Positions 36,147 through 48,015 of a stretch of DNA of 64,000 nucleotides are shown one piece after another (the first letter of the stretch is position 1; the number at the start of each line of letters is the position of its first letter). The DNA comes from Diospyros lotus. Its lineage: Eukaryota > Streptophyta > Magnoliopsida > Ericales > Ebenaceae. The notes below the pieces were generated by a model. It worked only from the letters and a program-made list of their open reading frames with translations. It was not told where the DNA came from and did no database searches. Location of the stretch: assembly GCF_014633365.1 (NCBI RefSeq), contig NC_068344.1, positions 32,305,170 through 32,369,169 of the forward strand. Reading direction: 5' to 3'. The position numbers were made by a program, and so were the translations under genes.

Positions 36147-38176
36147 GTTGCAATAGGGGCCGGAGATAAAGGTATTAGTTCTCCATCTACATTGTGTAAC
36201 ATGATTCCATCCATCCACATGGATGATGAGGAAAAATACATATGCAGCGGAATTTTAAAAATTTTATTCATAGATTCTCTTATAGGACTGACTCCTAGGG
36301 AATAGATCATAAAAGAAAGATAGATAATACCTTTTGCAATGCAAATCACCGAAAAGTATGATCGCCTTTAACTGCACAATCGCCTAGCCTCTAACGTGTA
36401 ATCCACGCGAATAGCACTTGAAACCTCAACGAGAACGGCTTTCCTAGGGTATTGTGGAGTGCTAGCTCAATGGGAGGGTGGAATTTTGGAGGCAAGAGCT
36501 TGCCCTTGAGTACGGCCGCAAATCACACTTATAACTAGGGTTTTTGCCGATCAAAAATTATCCATATTTTGACTCTCAATAAGGGTATATATAGAGTCTT
36601 GATGAACCCTAACTTGTGTGGGCTAAAGCCCATGAGTGTGGCATTTCTTCCATTGGGAGTGTGGCATTTCTTCCATTGGGCTTGGCTTTATTTAAACATT
36701 TTAAACCAGCCACTAATAGCCCAAATTAAATTCCTTAATCTAGCTCATTAACCCTAGGTAAGTGGTAAATAAGATCAACTAATAATTTGGACTAATAAGT
36801 CATCAAACCCTAAAGCCCAATAAGGATCCATATCCAAATTAGAGTTTGCATTTTTGCCAAGGACATTAAGTGACTTTAATCACATATTATTAGGATCACT
36901 ATTTAAATTAATTTCCTTAATATTAATCTCATTAATTTTTCAAAAATTCCAACTCTTACACTTAGGTTTACTCACAAAACCTATCGAGCTCGTAATTACC
37001 TTATCATGTTTCCCTATTGCATGTGACCCATTAGGCTTCTACATATGTTGGCAATGATTATTTTCCCTAAAAGAACCATAGACCTTGAGTGGGATCTAGC
37101 AATCCATCAAGACCCCCAATTAGTAGAAGTATTAATAGCGATCACTAAACCTTTCAGTGGAGGCTACAATCATGTATGTGTAATGTTATCCCTTCATCAG
37201 TTTAAAGTGTCTCAACCAAACAGAGGATTGGATTAGGTGTCACCTCTTATAAGTTTGGTTTTTCTAGTTTTGATATATTAAAAGGATAACTTTAAGAGTG
37301 TTTAATTTAAAATCCAATCTCAAATCAAATTCTCATTGTGCATAGATTTAACAGTTACCTTTTCATTAAAGGGGCCCAGGAGACATTCTCCCATTAAGGG
37401 TTGATGAATTCTTTTTGGATCACTCACAACCTTCGTATGCTTCATGACTTACCCAATCATCGTCAAGTTCACACCTTTTACTGGATGCTTTCATAATGGA
37501 ATCAAAGTATACGAATCCACACATATGATACAATAATGACCACAAGTCAAACGATGACTTTACACAATCGCAACTAGGGTTTCCATAGACACTTGAAAAC
37601 CTTATGGAATCTCATGTCGGGTCATGTCCACTGAACTTGTTTTACAGTAAGAACCCATACACTTGTCTTGGATCTCACACCACTAGCCTTGAAAGATTGA
37701 CTGTTGTCTTCCTTAAGACAAGGGCAACGTGTATACCAATCTCACATGCATCATTGATATCTCTTCTCAATGATACCTTGACTTGGGACTATATTTTAAG
37801 ATACTAACCTTTTGGTACATGTGTTGAGCACTCTTACAATTAAAGTCACACTTTAACCACTCTCCACACAGGTTAGTCCTTCGGACTTCATTTTTAGGCA
37901 TTTATATACAATTAAGTACAAAAAATGAATTGTGTCTAATTTATTTTATCATTACAATAATCATTGTGTATTTTCACCAAACCACCACACTTGATTTGTG
38001 AAGCCAACACTGACTTATATGTTAGTGTATCATTTATGAGCTCATCACACTTGGCTCATAGGGCATACACTAATAGTTGCAACGGGGGCCAAAGAGAAAT
38101 GTATTAGTTCCCCATCTACATTGCGAAACATGATTCCATCCATCTACATGGATGATGAGGAATATATAGATATGCA
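36147..38176. mobile_element. Unclassified 1.8-kb insertion flanked by 101-bp direct repeats
   Basis: Imperfect direct repeats at 36147-36247 and 38076-38176 (both with TCCATCTACATTG and ATGATTCCATCCATC) bracket 1.83 kb that is absent from the paralogous flank at 49840. On the minus strand the inner sequence has a TATA-like TCTATATATACCC (about 36596-36584) and an end CAAAATTCCGCTGCA-like phrase, which is LTR-like. No coding domain is seen. The long flanking repeats are not a normal target duplication. Confidence 0.5.
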
Positions 38177-38759
38177 CTGTCAACCAAATAACATATATTC
38201 CTTTTTTCGTTAAAAGATTTTAAAGTTTATATAATCTTTTTTTGGGGGGTTAAAGTTCATATTCTTAGTGACATATTTAAGTATGACGATTGTGTGTAAG
38301 AATATTTGCATAAATTAAGAATAGACAAAGTAGTGATGTTTAAGTGGAATTGAAAGTGTTTGGAACATAAAAAGGAAATCTCTCTTTTGACCAATACCAA
38401 ACCAATTAATTGTTCCAGTCTAAAATAGATAATTGGAACAACACAATCTATTAGTGATATTACACACTAAAATTCTTGAGCATGCAAATCAACCTATGGA
38501 TCCAATAAAAGAGGAAAAGAAAGAAAAATAGACAAAAACAATCCCAATACATATATAGCAATAAGAGAAGCGAACAAGAAAGAAAAAACCTGCACCATTC
38601 ACTAACATTAAGAAGCCTAATAAAAACAAATTATGATTAGCGTAAAAATATCACATATCAAACTCATTTTATCAACAAGCTTCAAAGACTCGACAACCAA
38701 AAATGGGGCAGATAAAGACTCGATAAGGGAGAACTTTCTACTCGAACTAAAAATAAATA
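38177..38759. other. Non-coding flank shared with 49900-50450
   Basis: No gene. It matches the region upstream of the intact DUF247 gene, including CATATTCTTA...GTATGACGAT and GATTGGAACAACACA-type phrases, and a shorter match at 54785-54895. This is segmental duplication. Confidence 0.7.
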
Positions 38760-39295
38760 AAAAAAAAATCTGGTTTAGAGAAGGAAAAAACCATCTCTAA
38801 ACCCTAGAATTCGTCTCTAATGATTTGGAAATGGAATTAAAGATGAAATTTCAGTCCATCTCTAAATTGGTCGTCGCTAACAATTGGAGACGAAATTTAG
38901 TTGTATCTATAATTAGAGACGAAATTTTTTTGTCTCAAAGAATAAAAATTTCGTCTTTAAATTGGTCCTGAAATAAGTTTAGAGAACGAGTTTTTAATTT
39001 AGAGACAAAAGTTTCAGTTTCTGTCAATGCAGTCTTTGTTAGAGATAGAAACAAAGAAGGGAAATTCAATATTTCTCTAATAGAGACAAAATCTTCTGTC
39101 TCTAATGTTAGAGATGCCTGTTATTAATACAAAAAAATTACAGACGAAAATAGTTTTGTCTAAAAAATAGCTATGGACAAAAAAATTCCACTGGCCATCG
39201 TCCACGACAAATTCTTATGATCAGTTTCAATAATCGAAATGGCCTTGGTCTGAAGACTAGCATACCCAAAAACAAAATGATCGAATAGTTGGATT

Positions 39296-41037
39296 CACTA
39301 CAAGAAAAATCGTATTTAGCGACGGAATTTAGAGATAGAATTATTCCGTCGCTAATTAGTGACGGATAGTGAAAGAATTTTCGTCGCTAATTTTTTTTAA
39401 TATTTTTTTAATTTAGCGACAGAATTTGTGACCAAAATTCCGTCGCTAAATTTTAATTTTTTTAATTAAATTTGTTTTATTTTTTAGCGACGAGAGTAAC
39501 CCCATCGCTAAATTTTAATTTTTCATTTTATTTTTTTTATTTTTTAGCGACGGGTTGACCTCGTCGCTAAATTATAATTTTTTTTATTTTTTAGCGAATT
39601 TGAATTTTTTTTATTTAATTTTTTTTATTTTTTAGTGACCGGTTTGACCCTGTCGCTAAATTTAATTTTTTTATTTATTTTTTTAAGTTTTTATTTAATT
39701 TGAATTTTTTTATTAATTTAAATTTTTTATTTATTAGCGACGGAGTCAACCTCGTTGCTAAATTTTAATTATTTTTATTTTTTTAATTTTTAGCGACGGC
39801 AGTGACTCGTCGCTAAATTTTAATTTTTTATGTAATTTTTTTATTATTTAGCGATTGGGTCACTCTCGTCACTAAAATTTAAAAAAATAATAAACAAATA
39901 ATAAAAAATTAAAATTTAGCGACGGGTCACTCCCGTTGCTAAACATTAAAAAAAATAAAAAAATTAAATAAAAAATTAAAATTTAGCGACGAGGTCAACC
40001 TTGTCACTAAAAAATAAAAAAATTAAATAAAAAATCTAAATTTAGCGACGGGGTATTTCCCGTCGCTAAAATATAAAAAAAATTAAATAAAAAAAATTAA
40101 TATTTAGCCACAGGTCAACCCGTTGCTAAAAAAAATAAAAATAAAAATAAAGAATTAAAATTTAGCGATAAGGTCTACCCTGTCGCTAAAAAATAAAAAA
40201 AATTAGATAAAGAATTAAAATTTAGCAATGGGTCAACCCGTCACTAAAAATAAAAAAATTAAATAAAAAATTAAAAATTTTACATTTAAACATATCAGAA
40301 TAAGTTTTACTAACATTAATATTAGTAAAAATTAAACTAATAGTTTTTTAAATATATTAAAATTAAAATCAAAATCAAAACATAATTTTTCACTACTAAT
40401 ATAATAATTAATAAAGTTTTATTTAAATTAATAATGAAATAAAATTAAAATTAATATTCATTTCCCTTTACTAACATTAAATATTAAAATTAATATCATT
40501 AAATAAGTTTGAGAAATTTTGGTGTATAAATATAATTTTGAAATATTTGAAAGAGAATAGTATAAATATATTTTATATACATCAATGAGCAAGAAGGCTT
40601 CTAGATTGACTGGCTCGCTTGCGAAACTTGGTCATAAGAGGTTGGGGTTTGAATTTTGTTGAGAGCATTAGATAATTGCTTGGAGTATTATCCTAACTCT
40701 GCCACGTGGCGCACATGAGGGCTGGCTAGGGTCTGGTGCGTGTTGAATTTTGAATTTTGGGGTTGAATTTAGTGACGGGGTCAATCTCGTCGCTAAAAAA
40801 TAAAAAATAAAAAAAAATTAAAATTTAGCGACGGGGTCACCCCCTTCGCTAATTCCATCCCTGATTAGCGACGGGTACAGCCCCCGTCGTTGATTCCATC
40901 GCTAAAATACTTCCGTCGCTAAATTTCAGCGACAGAAAGGTGCCCGTCACTAAATCCGTCGCTAAATTTTTTAGCAACGGATTTTTATGTTTTAGCGATG
41001 GAATTTTCCGTTGCTAAAACGTTGATTTTTTCTAGTG
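39296..41037 (+). mobile_element. Non-autonomous CACTA, TAGCGACGG family
   Basis: Termini CACTACAAGAAAAATCG (39296) and TTGATTTTTTCTAGTG (ending 41037), flanked by ATT (39293-39295 and 41038-41040). A long array of TTTAGCGACGGGGTCAACC-type motifs alternates with TCGCTAAATTTTAATT spacers (39310-40260); a short 3' array lies at 40765-41030. The interior (40575-40740) carries a tRNA-like stretch and a GC-rich piece also found at 20-190. No coding sequence. Confidence 0.9.
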
Positions 41038-41089
41038 ATTTAAATAAATCTAAAAATTAATTTTTTCTTTAAAATGGTACTCGTTTCTG

Positions 41090-41570
41090 GAAGGGCATCA
41101 GGGGCCACTGTCCATGGAAGATTTCAATGATTGGAACTAATCATCAGAATTGCTTTGGTTTAGTGACCAATATACCCAAAAATCAAAACGATCCAACGAT
41201 TGGATCTTAATAGATTTGAAAATTAATTTTTTTTTTTTCAAAAAAATGGGTTCTTGTTTCTGAAAAGGCATCGCCAACCATTGTCCATGATAGATTCCAA
41301 TGATCATTGGAATCAGCTTGGTCTGACGACCAATATACCCAAAAAAACCAAAACAATCCAACGGTTAGATTTCAATAGATCTGAAAATTAATTTTTTGAA
41401 AAAATAGGTTCCCGTTTCTAGGACACTGCCTACCACTGTCCATGGCATATTTTGATGATCGGAATAGATAATCAAAATCACTTTGGTTTGATAACCAACA
41501 TACCCAAAAACCAAAACGATCCAACGATTGGATGTTAATAGATCTGAAAATTAAAATTGGAAAACTTTAA
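41090..41570. repeat. About 155-bp tandem repeat
   Basis: Three consecutive units each hold CCACTGTCCATGG-like, GATCATCAAAATTGC-like, ACCAATATACCCAAAAA and AACGATCCAACG phrases and end AATTAATTTTTT. A partial unit precedes the CACTA at 39296. Two-unit versions occur at 50460-50720 and 55150-55440. The repeat belongs to the interior of the GAGACGAAA-type element. Confidence 0.75.
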
Positions 41571-41660
41571 GCATTCTTACCTTAAATCAGAGAAACCCTA
41601 GTCGCCAGGGTTTTGGATGGCAATTAGTTGGTTGGAAAAGTGAGATGGGACTATCGGACA

Positions 41661-44147
41661 TCTAAGAGCCCCACCTCGAGTATCTCAGAAGCCAAGGAAA
41701 TCGAGTTGGAGTCTTAGGAAGAGAAAAAAAAGAAATAAAAAATCATAATAACATGGCCACACGAGCAACTAGCTGGCATAAAGGAGGCATGGTGTACATA
41801 TACATACAAACTAGCTAAAAAGTTGCGAAGGTAACAAGAGTAGGGCATAACCCCTATCAACACAGAAGTACACAGATTGGCCAAAAAGGCGTGGATGGCC
41901 TTGTACAAACATATCTACTCGCCAGGTTAGACACCGTTACACTCGCCTTCAACCTTTCCCTTTCCCTTACTTGGAATGATATAAAGCAAAAATGAGTCAC
42001 AAAACTCAACAAGCATAATGGAATAAAAAGGATACAAGGCTAGGGGTAAATATCACCCACACATCACATGCAACCCATGCCATGAAGCACCATAACATAC
42101 ACATCAGCAACGAGCTAATGCACATATAATGAACCATGGGGCCCACATAAGGCATACAAACTGGTACCCAGGGTTCTGCATACAAACCTGCCATCGTCAT
42201 GAACTATGTAATACCCTGAGAGCCCAAGACCAGGTCTAAGAAAAAACTATAGAGAAGCTAGTATATATATCGAGGATAGTAAGGAAGGAAACAATACCAG
42301 CTAGATACCTTTTGGGTTGAATGTGGATAAAAAACTCTCGGCTTAAGCGTGCTTGAATTAGGGTAGCTCAAGGATGGGTGACCTCTAGGAAATTCGCATA
42401 GGGCCATCAAGGTAAGTTAATCCGATCTTTTCTATCGCTCAATACGGGACATTACAAGTGGTATTAGAGCTGATCGTTGGGAAAGGCGGTCCGATGAGGG
42501 TAGGGAGTGGCGCCAGGGCACGAGGGCCTAAACAAGGAGCGGCTCCTAGCAAATTTCTAGGATGGCATCCCTTAAAGGGGAGAAGATCTGGAATCAATTG
42601 TAAGGTCACATGATGAGGATGTTATGTGCTCAAGGGGGGAGAATGTAATACCCTGAGAGCCTAATGTCAGATCTAGGAAAGGACTCTAGAGAAACTAGTA
42701 TATATATTAAGGATAGTAAGAAAGGAAACAACACTAGTTGGATACCTTTTGGATTGAATGAGGATAAAGAACTCCCAAGTTAAGCGTACTTGAGCTATGG
42801 TACCCCAAGGATTGATGACTTTTGGGAAGTTCTCGTAGACCCATCAGGGTAAGTTGATCTAGTCCTTCTAATCGCTCGATGCAGGATATTACAAATTGGT
42901 TGGCATATATCCTTGAATTGGAGCTCCCATAACTCATTCTCTTGAGCCAAGGCTTGTATATCATTATCTCGAGCCGAAGCTTATGGGTATACCTAGCGGA
43001 TAAATCCTCCATATGCATCGGTAACCATGCAATGTAACATAGAGAATGCAATGGCAGAATAAGCATCAATATGATATAAGGCCCCATAAAGCATGGCATC
43101 AAGCCGTGCTTCGCCCACATAAACATACGTATCCAATGCAATGCCAGTGCTCCTAGTGACCCTACGATTTTCGTGTTTAAGCACACATATCATATGATCC
43201 ACTTGAAGTGCAAACCCCGAGCCCAATGCCACAATGCAATAATGAATAACAAATATTGGCAAAGGCGGTCGATAGTTTCCCAGCACCAGTTGAAAGCTTG
43301 TGATAGTGGGGGAAATGATTGATAGCTTTCTTAAGCTAGTCGACAGTTCCCTCTTGCAGACGCCCAACCGTTTAACAGCCACTACAACCATCACCCAGAA
43401 ATCTACATGCAAACACACCCAAATTGCACACACAACACCCTAACACCCTTTAGGAACCTATCCCAACATGGTTAGGCATCATTCCATGAAGAAACATAGG
43501 GAGAGCCAAACCTTATTCTAGCTTTTGGAAGAAACGCTACAAACTTGCCCCATAAAAGAGCTTACAACTCAAATGCCCAAAAAAAACTAGAGAGTACGAA
43601 AATCAAACAATGGAGAAGGTAAGAAGGAAGAGAAACTTGTCTTAGACAACTTGAGAGTGAAAATTGGAGAGATTAGAAGTGCCCGGTTGCAACATTTTTC
43701 TTGCACTTCCTTTTCTTCTTCTTTTTTCTCTTCTTTCTTTCCATTGCCCAAGCAAAGTTGTTATGCCTTCAATCTAATGCATCCTTAGCCCTTTTAAGGA
43801 GTTAGTGGAAGCCTTCACACATGCCTAACCCTTCTAGAAGAGCTCCCACCACTTTACCCACTTCACAGTGCCTCGGTCGGGTGGCTTAGGAAGTTGCACC
43901 AGAATCGAAACAGTCGATAGTCATGGAGGGACCTGTAGACTGTTTCCCATTTCCCAGTTGAACGGTCAACAATTTAAGAAAACCTATAGTTTGGGCATTC
44001 AGCAAAACGGTTAGCAACCTCAAAAGAACAGGTCGACTATAGCCTCCTGCTACCTAGCCCCTTGAGCATCTTGTATGCATCACAACACCAATGCCACTAC
44101 AAAACTTAGATGACATGAAAACCTAACCTCGTTAACCGGTCGTTACA
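41661..44147 (+). mobile_element. Solo LTR (Gypsy-like, second family)
   Basis: Absent from copies 2 and 3 of the surrounding element. Starts TCTAAGAGCCCCACC (probably a mutated TG) and ends CCGGTCGTTACA, flanked by GGACA (41656-41660) and AGACA (44148-44152), one mismatch. The AATGAGTCACAAAACTCAAC phrase near 41990 is like that in Tekay/Del LTRs. It contains the Cassandra element at 42207-42893, leaving about 1.8 kb. Several GTCGACTAT/GTCGATAG motifs lie at 43265-44040. The ORFs at 41714-43433 are not genes. Confidence 0.65.
42207..42893 (+). mobile_element. Cassandra TRIM element with two LTRs
   Basis: Two 250-bp direct LTRs (42207-42456 and 42644-42893), both starting TGTAATACCCTGAGAGCC and ending in ATTACA, around a 187-bp internal region. 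The primer-binding site TGGTATTAGAGC is at 42459-42470; the purine tract AAGGGGGGAGAA is at 42632-42643. Each LTR contains a 5S rRNA-like core with TTAAGCGTGCTTGAATTAGG (42342-42361) or its equivalent, plus GGATGGGTGACC-like sequence downstream. It has no coding capacity, as expected for a TRIM. A clean 5-bp target duplication is not seen (AACTA against AATTG). Confidence 0.92.
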
Positions 44148-44690
44148 AGACAAGAGCTGACAGTTGCCGGTTGCTAGCCAGAGAAGAAGAGGAACATGCA
44201 AAAGGGAGAGTAGATGGGAGAGAAAAAAATAAATAAAAAAGAAATGACTAAGTGTATGTATACTTAGAGATGCAAATTAGACATAATATTTCTGTCTCTA
44301 AATTTAGTCTATGTTCAAATTAAAGATAGAAAATTTCAAATTATTTTTCGTCTCTAATTAAAAAATTCATAATATTTTTTTAAGTTTTTATCAAAGACGA
44401 AAACATTTCCATCTTTGATTATGTTTAATCAAAAATGGAAAATTTTCCATCTCTACTTAAAAAAATAGTTTTTTATTTATTAATCAAAGACAAAAAAAAA
44501 AATCTGACTAGAAAAATTTAGAATATTTTTTTTGCAGAGTTGGAAAATTTTTGTCTCTGGTTTGGTTTTTGAATCAAAGACAAAAAAAAATCCATCTTAA
44601 AGGTTGTCTCTAAGCATTTTTGGAACGTTCCATCCCAAAATCTAATTTTGTTTCTAAAATGTGTCTTTAATTTATATTTTTTTTATAGTG

Positions 44691-45060
44691 TTAGTTCTAA
44701 AATCTAACCAAAAAGGTGAAAGGAATCGATTCTAAAAAGTTTTGATCTAAAGCCCAATTGAATTTTCTTTTTCTAGGATATAAACACAAGGGACATTGGC
44801 CAATCTTTTGAAGAAGAGATGGGAGTCCAAGGCTGACAAGTGTATCCTCATTAAGAAGGAGATGATACACACAAATCTTAGGTGACATGAGTCTCTATGA
44901 ACTTAGTTCATCGACTCCAAAGTGTTAGGTCTTGGGACATGATTGACCCAATATGAAGGTCAACGAACTTCTTTTCCTCTCTTCTAGTCGAAAGATACAG
45001 AGACAAACAAAAGGTGACTCTCACCTTCAGTACTCAGTCAAGTCTCTCCTTAATTATATG
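44691..45060. other. Non-coding, partly duplicated sequence
   Basis: The stretch from 44690 to 44850 matches 54326-54480 and 56000-56110 (GGGACATTGGCCAATC phrase). The rest has no partner in the window and no credible ORF. Confidence 0.5.
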
Positions 45061-45720
45061 GATAATGCTAGATGCACAATTTTATCGTGACAATCAAATT
45101 TATCGCGATATTTTGACACTGATATATAGCAATAAATTTTACCCAAAATTTTGAATACATGCTAAAATCTTCTCTCATTCCCCCCCCCCTCTCTCTTTCT
45201 CAGAGATCGGCCTCGTCGTCGATGTAGGAGACGCTCGTAGGATAGCAACAGATGCCAAAGAGCAAGAGCAGACCAAGGGACGCTGGAGGTGTAGGAGATG
45301 TCAGATCTAGACCAAGCATGTTCGACATCTTTCCCCTTTGCTGTCATTGGAATCTCCTACCTCTTTTATTGTCATCGGCGTCTCCTCCTTTGCTGCCACT
45401 GTCGTCTCCTCCCTCGTCGCTCCTGCCGGTGTCTCCTCCACCTTTGCTGCCATTGGCGTCTCCTCCACCCACCCCATGCCTACTCTCTATCTCTCACTCT
45501 CTCCTTCTCTCCCATCTACTTGGACCGCCCCCCTTTGCTGTCACCGACGTCTCCTCCCTCTTTTGTTGCCGGTGATGTCTCATATTGGAAGGATTTCTTT
45601 TTGTTCGTTTGTTTGCTTTTTCTGCTTAGTATGATTTTCAATTTTAATTATTGCTTTTGTTTTTTTAAAATTAAAAATATAAGCACCAAAAACATATTTT
45701 CATAATGTTAATAATGTGAT
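45061..45720. repeat. C/T-rich minisatellite-like stretch
   Basis: Imperfect units close to TTTGCTGCCATTGGCGTCTC recur between 45330 and 45560, preceded by C9 at 45181 and a CTCTCT run. Overlapping open frames here (45252-45705) reflect composition and repeat, not a gene. Its origin is unknown; the edge at 45060 (GGATAATGCTAGATGCAC) may be a transposon end. Confidence 0.45.
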
Positions 45721-46640
45721 GTTCAAGGCTTTCTTTGGCCAGTCAGACATGTTTCAAGCCTCTCGTGTTTATAGGACTAAAACTAGAACTAGAGTGGGCA
45801 ATCAACAATGCATTCATGACTTAAACTAGAAGGACAAATGATGAGTAGAAATGCTTTCAAGCAATGCGAACACAACACAAAGACGTCTTATTTAAGCTCT
45901 TAATTAGCACTCTAATCACATGAACAACCAGTAATCACTTTTCAATGGTTCAGCGCAAGAAAAAATAATTACAACTCTGCCAAATTGTTATATCTTGAAG
46001 TTGGAACAATGAATACATTTTGATTTAAAATAGATGAATTAATATGTAGTTATATCATCAATTATAGCAAGCATATCCTAGAATTTTATTTGTATAATGT
46101 TACTTTTTATTTGAGTAATGCTACATAACAAAACGTATATAAATCAGAAAGAAATTACTTTTGTTCAGAGTGATGTTTTCTGGAAACATTAATGTCATAC
46201 GATTTTTCTAGATCGTTTCTTTTATGTAAAAGTAAAAGCAAGAAAGAGAGGGATCACTCTATCTAGATTCTACAGATACTACCATTTTCATGTGTTTCAC
46301 ATGCTTAGAGATATATTTATAAATAGAGGAAGTTAAAAGTCTTTTTACATTCAGTTTATGTATAGTTTTATTTCTTAATTAAGTTTAAAAGATGCTTGTG
46401 ATGAGATTTATTTGATATATTATAGGAGATTATAGATATGGACCCATAATATTATATATATTTTTTATTTTAATGAGGGATCCTTTATTTGTCTCTCTTT
46501 TTTTTAAAACTAGTTATAGAATGACACGGTAATTTTCATTGGAAGGCATCGCATGTCGTATTGTCACTTATTATTGGATAATTCAAAATTATGGGTCGAC
46601 TATCATCAAAAACTGCATCCAAAAATCATGAAAAAAAATC
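45721..46640. other. Non-coding sequence, shared with 62750-62940
   Basis: No gene. The segment 45960-46160 matches 62750-62940, downstream of which lies no known gene in the window (AATTGTTATAGCTTGAAGTTGG-type phrases, then ATGCTACATAACAAA). It indicates an older duplication linking the flanks of the two DUF247 loci. Confidence 0.5.
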
Positions 46641-48015
46641 TTGCCAGAGATCACGTTGAATGCTCCTCAAGTCGGACTATGTAAGCCTAATCCTTGATTG
46701 AGTTTTTTTTTTTTTTTTAAGTAAAAAAGATATGTATAAAAAGAATGAAAACGCTTGTATAGGATACAAACTAGGGCATATCCTAGAAAACAAAATCATA
46801 TAAGAGAAAATAGACACTCTAGATCTACACACGACTGGATGAAAACAACATAGAAATAAAAAATAAGGGACAACTTCAGGAGAATTCAAACTCCAAGGTG
46901 AAAGACGCTCCAAAGCACACCATCATGGTCAATAAGAAGAGTGGGAACAAACAACAGACCTGAAGACAGCCACGAAATAGCTACTATACAGAGAGTAACC
47001 CTAGGACCAGGATGATGAGCATGTAAATGTCATCAACTGGACTCGGGACACAAACATGAACACACATTCTGAGCCAGAATCATCAATATGTAGACCTAAG
47101 CCAAGAGTGTTGGTTGGTAGAGAGTCGCCAAAAATGCCAAAGCGCACAAGTTCGTAGAGTATATGGAAACAAGATGGTGACCAACCTTACCCACACTACA
47201 CACTGTATCTGATGTACGAGATGGTTCACAGACCGCTCGGACTCTCGCCAACACCGGTTGTTGAGCTCGCACCACAAAAAATAGACCATCGAATCCTTGA
47301 TTGAGTTAAACCATGTTACAATATATTAATCTTCTTATTGCTCTGCCTTACTGTTCACTCATGAGTTTCAAGTACTAATTTGATAGTTAGAGTCTATTTT
47401 AAAGAGAATAATCCCATATTTATAAAAATATAATATGTGATGTTCTGAATCTTCACTTCCAACAACATCATATCCCAACTTCAATTTAATTAATTAGATG
47501 GGTAACATGTGTTAGGCACAAGACATGGACATAGTTAGGTAAAATGTCTACCAGCTACACTGCCAAAAGGATAATTTTTTTCCAACAATTATTGTTATAA
47601 TTAAAAATGATACAAACTCGTAAATATTGACAATAATAAATAAATTAGGAATTAAAAATGAAAAATTATTTTCTTTCAAACTGATATAGGCCATTTTCAA
47701 TTAAACTTTGCGTGATTTAATTATGTTTAGTATTTTAGGTTTCTATAATTTATTTTATTTAAATTCCTTTAAGCAAAGAATAGGAGAGAGGAGAGGAAGA
47801 GAAATTCATTTATTTTATCCGTTTCCTCACATTTATTATCACTTTATTTGGTGACCCACACAAACGCACACCTCCAGACCAACAAACTAAAATAAAAAAA
47901 AAAAAAAAAACAGAAAAGAAAAACCTAGTTCTAGGAATGGAACTACTCTTTATTTGTTCATATTTCTTGCGGGGAGTACAAAGGAAAGACAAGTCTGAAC
48001 CGTTTGACAGAAATT
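46641..48015. other. 3' flank of intact DUF247 gene
   Basis: Matches 2050-2804 apart from the retroposon at 46703-47291. The last 250 bp hold an A-rich run (47885-47912) on +. The gene's own 3' UTR and polyadenylation site should lie here on the minus strand. Confidence 0.6.
46703..47291 (-). mobile_element. Poly(A)-tailed retroposon (LINE-like) insertion
   Basis: A 589-bp segment absent from the paralogous flank at 2100-2120. It begins on + with a run of T (poly(A) on the minus strand) and is bracketed by AATCCTTGATTGAG (46689-46702 and 47292-47305), a 14-bp duplication. These are the marks of target-primed reverse transcription. The minus strand has an open stretch of 68 residues starting MVYFLWCELNNRCW, which I cannot place in a family with confidence. 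It could be the 3' end of a LINE or a processed transcript. Confidence 0.75.

Larger units (their letters stand above)
38760..44690 (+). mobile_element. CACTA-related element, GAGACGAAA family, copy 1
   Basis: Subterminal motifs AGAGACGAAATTT and complements at 38770-39180 and 44260-44660, and a right terminus TTTTTTTTATAGTG ending at 44690. A clear CACTA left end is not visible. The interior has roughly 155-bp tandem repeats and is interrupted by a CACTA (39296-41037) and a solo LTR (41661-44147). Copies 2 and 3 are at 50440-54325 and 54900-56010. No transposase is seen. Confidence 0.6.

Noticed and set aside
42330..42412. 5S rRNA gene
   Set aside because: Resembles 5S only in part, lies inside 250-bp LTRs with PBS and purine tract, and is repeated in each LTR: a Cassandra element, not a ribosomal gene.
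41714..43433. Minus-strand ORFs of 60-150 residues
   Set aside because: They fall in a solo LTR and run across Cassandra LTRs; no family motif.
45162..45705. Apparent Ser/Pro/Leu-rich coding region
   Set aside because: Imperfect minisatellite; several frames open at once.
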